Source: Agreia sp. PsM10 (GTDB taxonomy: Bacteria; Actinomycetota; Actinomycetes; Actinomycetales; Microbacteriaceae). Taken from it: a stretch of 64,000 nt of DNA. The notes beneath the pieces are model-generated. The model was not told the origin of the DNA, made no database searches, and saw only the letters and a list, made by a program, of their open reading frames with translations. The stretch covers positions 248,001 to 312,000 of the forward strand of contig NZ_JARUXC010000005.1 of the NCBI RefSeq assembly GCF_030433855.1. Direction: 5' to 3'. Of this stretch, positions 60,423 through 64,000 are shown piece after piece. Each line of letters begins with the position of its first letter. Positions within the stretch are counted from its first letter, which is position 1. The position numbers and the translations under genes are program-made.

Positions 60423-61985
60423 TCAGCGAACGAACGGGGCCGCGATGTCGATGAGGGCGAGGTCGGTGCCGCGCGGGCCCACGAGGCACAGGCCGGCGGG
60501 CGCGCCGTCGACCTCGAGCAGCGGAACCGACAGGGCCGGGTACCCTCCGATGCCCGCGAAGCAGGTCATCGCCAGGGTCGCGGCGCGCGTGCGGTCGATC
60601 TCGTCCGGGTCGGCCCCGACGCTCGGCGCGGTCGACGACGTCGACGGCAGAAGCAGGATGCGCCTTGCGAGCGCGTCGTCGAGCTGGGTGCGAGCGGCCG
60701 CCAGCACCTCGCGGGCCGATGCCTCGGCCTCGGCGGTCACCGTCGAGGCCGTCTCGAATCGGGAGGCGACGTCGGGCGCGAGCACACCGGGGTGCGCCGT
60801 GATCCAGTCGCCGTGACGACGCCACGCCTCGGCCGCCTGCACCGTGCGGAACGCCTCGAAGAATCCCGAGGTGTCGCCGAGGTCGACCACGCCGACCTCG
60901 CCGATGACGCCATCGGCCTCGAGCCGGCCCACGGCATCCACCATCGCGCCCTGAATCGAGTCGTCGGCCGCGAAGAGCAGCTCGGTCGAGATCACGAACT
61001 GCGGCTCGACCGACTGCTGGGCATCGCCGTCGAGCGTGCTCGCGGCAGCGGCTCGCAGCAGGGAGGGCGACCTCGTCAGCCATCCGATCGTGTCGAACGA
61101 CTCGGCCAGCGGCAGCAGCCCGCCGGCGTCGACCGCGCCGTGCGTCGTGCGCAGACCCCAGAGGCCCTGATACGACGCCGGCACCCGGATCGACCCGGCC
61201 GTGTCGGTCGCCAGTCCGATGCCGGCGTGCCCGAGCGCCACCGCAGATGCGGGTCCGCTCGACGAGCCGCCGGGGATGGCGCCCGGAACGGCGACATTGG
61301 GCGGGGTGCCGTAGTGCACGTTCTTTCCGGCGATCGAGTACGCGAATTCGTCGGTCTGTGCGATGCCGCGAATGGATGCGCCGGCCGCGAGCAGCGCGGC
61401 GACCGCGGGCGCGTGGGCCCGGGCGGGTTCGGCCTCGGCCAGGAATTCGGGGACTCCGCCGCCCACGGCGAAGCCCTGCACGTCGAAGAGGTCTTTCACC
61501 GCGACCGTCTCGCCCGTGAGCGGGCCGCCGTCGGAGGCGGTCGAGGCGACGAGCGGGTTGCCGAGCACCCGCCAGATGGCGGTGTTCATGGCGGCCGGGG
61601 CGCCGGCGACCTGGGCCGATTCGACGACCCAGCCCCCGGCATCCGCATGCCGCGCCCACAGCTGCGTGACGAGCCCGCGCCCACCGGAGCGCGGCTCGTT
61701 CTCGCTGACGATGAGCGCGTACTCGTCGGAGAGCACGCGCACGTGGATCGAGGTGATCGTGCGAACGGGGGCGCCGCCCCGGGCTCCGCGGAAGGAGCTG
61801 ATGCGGTCATGGCCGACCAGCAGGCCGCCGGCGTCTCCACGCAGAGTCGTGTCGCCCGGGGCGAAGGCTGCGTCGAGCGCCTCGAGGTCGTTCGTGAGAA
61901 GCGCGTTCTCGTAACCCCAGAAGGCGTCGATCAGGCCGTCTGGCAGCTCGCCGGTGACGGACGTGGGAGGAATCTGATCAGGCAT
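60423..61985 (-). CDS. AtzH/HpxZ-like domain fused to amidase; candidate oxalurate hydrolase
   Basis: 520 residues from ATG 61985. Residues 12-130 are an AtzH-like DUF3225 domain (NTF2 fold: LIDAFWGYENALLTNDLEALDAAFAPGDTTLRG, LVTQLWARHADAGGWVVESAQV). Residues 135-520 are an amidase-signature enzyme with the Ser-Ser-Lys triad: Lys in TVAVKDLFDV, Ser in GGSSSGPASAVALG and TDTAGSIRVPA. In Klebsiella the oxalurate genes hpxY (amidase) and hpxZ (DUF3225) are separate; here they are one protein, upstream of pucG, whose product is oxalurate. The enzyme could also act on another carbamoyl compound. Confidence 0.85.
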   Translation of the reverse strand: MPDQIPPTSVTGELPDGLIDAFWGYENALLTNDLEALDAAFAPGDTTLRGDAGGLLVGHDRISSFRGARGGAPVRTITSIHVRVLSDEYALIVSENEPRSGGRGLVTQLWARHADAGGWVVESAQVAGAPAAMNTAIWRVLGNPLVASTASDGGPLTGETVAVKDLFDVQGFAVGGGVPEFLAEAEPARAHAPAVAALLAAGASIRGIAQTDEFAYSIAGKNVHYGTPPNVAVPGAIPGGSSSGPASAVALGHAGIGLATDTAGSIRVPASYQGLWGLRTTHGAVDAGGLLPLAESFDTIGWLTRSPSLLRAAAASTLDGDAQQSVEPQFVISTELLFAADDSIQGAMVDAVGRLEADGVIGEVGVVDLGDTSGFFEAFRTVQAAEAWRRHGDWITAHPGVLAPDVASRFETASTVTAEAEASAREVLAAARTQLDDALARRILLLPSTSSTAPSVGADPDEIDRTRAATLAMTCFAGIGGYPALSVPLLEVDGAPAGLCLVGPRGTDLALIDIAAPFVR

Positions 61986-63075
61986 GATGTCCTTCGAAGT
62001 CGGAGACGCGCACGCGGGCGTGCACGCCGGTGACCAGGTCGACGACCTGGGAGATGTTGAAGTCGGTGGCGGCGCTGAGGTAGGCGTAGGCCAGATCCTC
62101 CTGCATGCCGTAGCGGGCGTGCAACAGCGAGATCGCGGCGCGCACGCACTGGCGCACCGCCTCGTCGAGATCGGCGTCCATTCCCGTGGGAACGAGGAAC
62201 TCCTGCGTCTCGGCGAGTGGGCCGACGAGGGCGCCGAAGGCTGTGAGCGCGTCGCTCTGCGGCACGACCTCGAACCGCACGGTCACGCGCAGGGAGGCCT
62301 CCATCGCGGTGAGCGCGACCTCGCCGTCGCCCTGAGCGAAGTGCGGGTCGCCGACGTAGGCGAGGGCCCCGTCGACCTGCACGGGAATGTAGAGCGCGCT
62401 GCCGGCGGTCAGCAGGTTGATGTCGATGTTGCCGCCGTGCGGGCCGGGCGGCACGGAGTGAGGACGCGTCGACCCCGACACGGCCACGCCCATGATGCCG
62501 AGGAACGGGTGAAGCGGAAACCGCACCGAACGCTCTCCCCCGGCGACGAGCGGCAGGGTGCCGACCTGGCTGCCGTCGGGGTCGTGGTCGACGGCCGCGA
62601 AGATGCTGACTGAGCCTTCGACCCGGGGGAACTCGCCGGGGAGCGCTCCCCTTCCGTGCCTGTTCGAGATCACGCCGTAGGGCACGCGCGGGGTCGCCTC
62701 GAGCACGGTCATCTTGAGCAGGTCGCCCGGCTTCGCCCCTCGGATGCGTATGGGCCCGGTCACGACGTGCGGCCCGTCGACCTTCGGGTCGCGCTGGTAT
62801 GCGGACGCCGCGAGGGCGATCGCGTCGTCGAGCACGTTCTCACGCGCCACACCATGCCCGGCGAAGAAGGCGGCCGGATCGCGACCCTGGTCTTCGAGCA
62901 CGCCCTCGTGGCTGATGGTGTCTATCGTGACCTCGTCGCCGGAGTCGATCGTGAGCACGGCCACGTCGGTCTCGCAGGGCAGCCGGCCCCACAGCACGTT
63001 GCCGATCGTGGCCGGCAGGTAGTGGGCGGCCTGGACGAATCCCTGGCCGGGCTGGAGCGGGGCTGTCACGGGCAT
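61978..63075 (-). CDS. Acetamidase/formamidase family protein
   Basis: 365 residues from ATG 63075. FmdA/AmdA fold: [119 protein letters not shown]. Releases ammonia from small amides. Overlaps the amidase gene by 8 bp, so both act in one route, perhaps on oxamate or formamide-like products. Confidence 0.93.
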   Translation of the reverse strand: MPVTAPLQPGQGFVQAAHYLPATIGNVLWGRLPCETDVAVLTIDSGDEVTIDTISHEGVLEDQGRDPAAFFAGHGVARENVLDDAIALAASAYQRDPKVDGPHVVTGPIRIRGAKPGDLLKMTVLEATPRVPYGVISNRHGRGALPGEFPRVEGSVSIFAAVDHDPDGSQVGTLPLVAGGERSVRFPLHPFLGIMGVAVSGSTRPHSVPPGPHGGNIDINLLTAGSALYIPVQVDGALAYVGDPHFAQGDGEVALTAMEASLRVTVRFEVVPQSDALTAFGALVGPLAETQEFLVPTGMDADLDEAVRQCVRAAISLLHARYGMQEDLAYAYLSAATDFNISQVVDLVTGVHARVRVSDFEGHHA

Positions 63076-63181
63076 CCGGTGCGGGCCTTCCGAAGTCTGG
63101 AAAGATGGGGTCGGTCGCTTCGAGAGTATCGTGCGCCAGCCACCCCGCCCGCACCCACGACACCGAAAGAGCAGGTGCCTC

Positions 63182-63901
63182 ATGCTCCGCAGACTCAGAA
63201 GCCAGCCCGCCAATCTGCACCTCGGCCTGATGCTCGCGCTCACCTTCTCGACCGGCATCGCCGACGCCGTGGGATACCTCGGCCTCGACAAGGTCTTCAC
63301 GGCCAATATGACAGGCAACGTCGTGATCCTCGGAATGGCGATCGCCGGAGCCGACGACCTGCCGGTCATCGGCCCGCTCGTGGCGTTGTTCGCCTTCATG
63401 CTGGGCGCCGCGATCGGCGGCCGGGTACTGCGCCCGGTCAAGGTCGGCTGGACCACCCGCAGCACCGTGCTCTTCAGCATCGTCGGCACGGTCATGGTCG
63501 GCCTCGCCATCGCCCTCTTCGTGAACGACGGCCCTCCCCCTGCCCCCTACGAGTACATCTTCACGGGCTTCTTCGCACTGGTGATGGGTGTGCAGGCCGC
63601 GACGGCCCGGCACATCGCCGTGAAAGACGTGACCACAGTCGTGGTCACGTCGACCATCACGGGTCTCGCTGCCGACTCGCGACTGGCCGGCGGCTCGGGC
63701 CAGCCGTGGTTCCGGCGGGCCGGCGCCATCCTGCTCATCGGCGGGGGCGCCGCCGTGGGTGCTCTGCTGATGACAGTCCACATCGGCTGGGGCGTGGCCC
63801 TGGCGGCCTTCATCACACTCATGGTCGCGCTCACCGGGCACCTCACCGGCCGCCCGCACCACGCACCCGTGGAGCCATCGGTGGTCGAAGCCTCCGCCTG
63901 A
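63182..63901 (+). CDS. YoaK/DUF1275-family membrane protein
   Basis: 239 residues from ATG 63182 (GCAGGTG upstream). Six predicted helices; family signature LTFSTGIADAVGYLGLDKVFTANMTGNVVILGMAIAG and QAATARHIAVKDVTTVVVTSTITGLAAD. A transporter-like family of unknown substrate. Divergent from the formamidase gene. Confidence 0.93.
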   Translation: MLRRLRSQPANLHLGLMLALTFSTGIADAVGYLGLDKVFTANMTGNVVILGMAIAGADDLPVIGPLVALFAFMLGAAIGGRVLRPVKVGWTTRSTVLFSIVGTVMVGLAIALFVNDGPPPAPYEYIFTGFFALVMGVQAATARHIAVKDVTTVVVTSTITGLAADSRLAGGSGQPWFRRAGAILLIGGGAAVGALLMTVHIGWGVALAAFITLMVALTGHLTGRPHHAPVEPSVVEASA

Positions 63902-63915
63902 TCAGGCCGCTCCGG

Positions 63916-64000
63916 TCAGCGCTGGCGCTGGGCCGACTGGTCGCGATCCCACTCGTCGAAGAAGTCCTGGCTCTTGCGGCGAACGCGGTCGTCGAGGCCG
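63916..64000 (-). CDS. C-terminal end of an unidentified protein (runs off the window)
   Basis: The frame ending at TGA 63916-63918 reads RRKSQDFFDEWDRDQSAQRQR, a hydrophilic charged tail with good codon bias. Only about 27 codons are visible and no family can be named. Confidence 0.5.
   Translation of the reverse strand, partial: GLDDRVRRKSQDFFDEWDRDQSAQRQR

Noticed and set aside
1-64000. tRNA, rRNA and insertion sequences
   Set aside because: No cloverleaf, rRNA-like stretch or transposase gene was noticed on reading; no scan could be run, so small RNAs may have been missed.

Overview
The window is about 64 kb of GC-rich DNA with very strong codon bias, so nearly every frame is open. Gene content points to an aerobic actinobacterium, most likely Microbacteriaceae. 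The supporting features are GTG starts, ATGA/GTGA stop-start overlaps, a DUF222/13E12 HNH gene, TAnnnT -10 boxes placed right before start codons, and the CCCTGAGCTTGTCGAAGGG palindromic repeats I associate with that family. The assignment is from memory of gene families; no search was run.

Layout. 0-5 kb: 5' end of smc, a GH114 lipoprotein, a MoeB/MoeZ-rhodanese, a WXG100-like protein with a lipoprotein, and a DinB protein. 5-12.8 kb: molybdenum cofactor and molybdate uptake block (moaD, moaA, modCBA, a HTH-Mop regulator, moeA, moaC, moaB/mog, moaE). 12.8-16.1 kb: a tryptophan leader peptide and competing-hairpin leader in front of a tryptophanyl-tRNA synthetase, a small membrane protein, and an HNH/DUF222 gene with a LexA-like SOS box. 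16.2-30.4 kb: xanthine dehydrogenase in two genes, xdhC, three amidohydrolases (one lacking metal ligands), creatininase, cupin, isochorismatase-like hydrolase, a solute-binding lipoprotein, a FadR-type regulator with a matching operator, and a 2Fe-2S reductase. 30.5-39.9 kb: cytosine-deaminase-like enzyme, ABC transporter, a second solute-binding protein, FAD oxidase, second creatininase, flavin oxidase-like protein, an AbiEi-like gene between two palindromes, and an unusual MTHFR-like fusion. 40-44.4 kb: allantoinase, uricase, guanine deaminase, GNAT. 44.4-53 kb: a large secreted RHS protein with a lower-GC C-terminal tip, three small downstream genes (candidate immunity) and an upstream sortase-type surface protein. 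53.2-63.9 kb: HIU hydrolase, OHCU decarboxylase, MocA, nucleoside hydrolase, an NAD(P)-binding protein, RpiR regulator, allantoate amidohydrolase, PucG aminotransferase, an AtzH/HpxZ-amidase fusion, formamidase, and a YoaK/DUF1275 protein.

How it works together. Nucleoside hydrolase and guanine deaminase feed xanthine dehydrogenase. Uricase, HIU hydrolase and OHCU decarboxylase give allantoin. AllB, AllC and PucG take it to ureidoglycine, glycine and oxalurate, and the AtzH-like/amidase fusion plus formamidase are plausible oxalurate and amide hydrolases. The molybdenum genes with MocA and XdhC supply the cofactor (probably molybdopterin cytosine dinucleotide) that xanthine dehydrogenase needs. 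The 19.9-39.9 kb amidohydrolase/creatininase/transporter block looks like a second N-heterocycle catabolic route whose substrate is not evident.

Most interesting items: the Trp leader before trpS; the secreted RHS locus with an unrecognised toxin tip and tandem immunity-like paralogues; the HpxZ-HpxY-like fusion beside pucG; the uncharacterised catabolic island; and the palindromic repeats.
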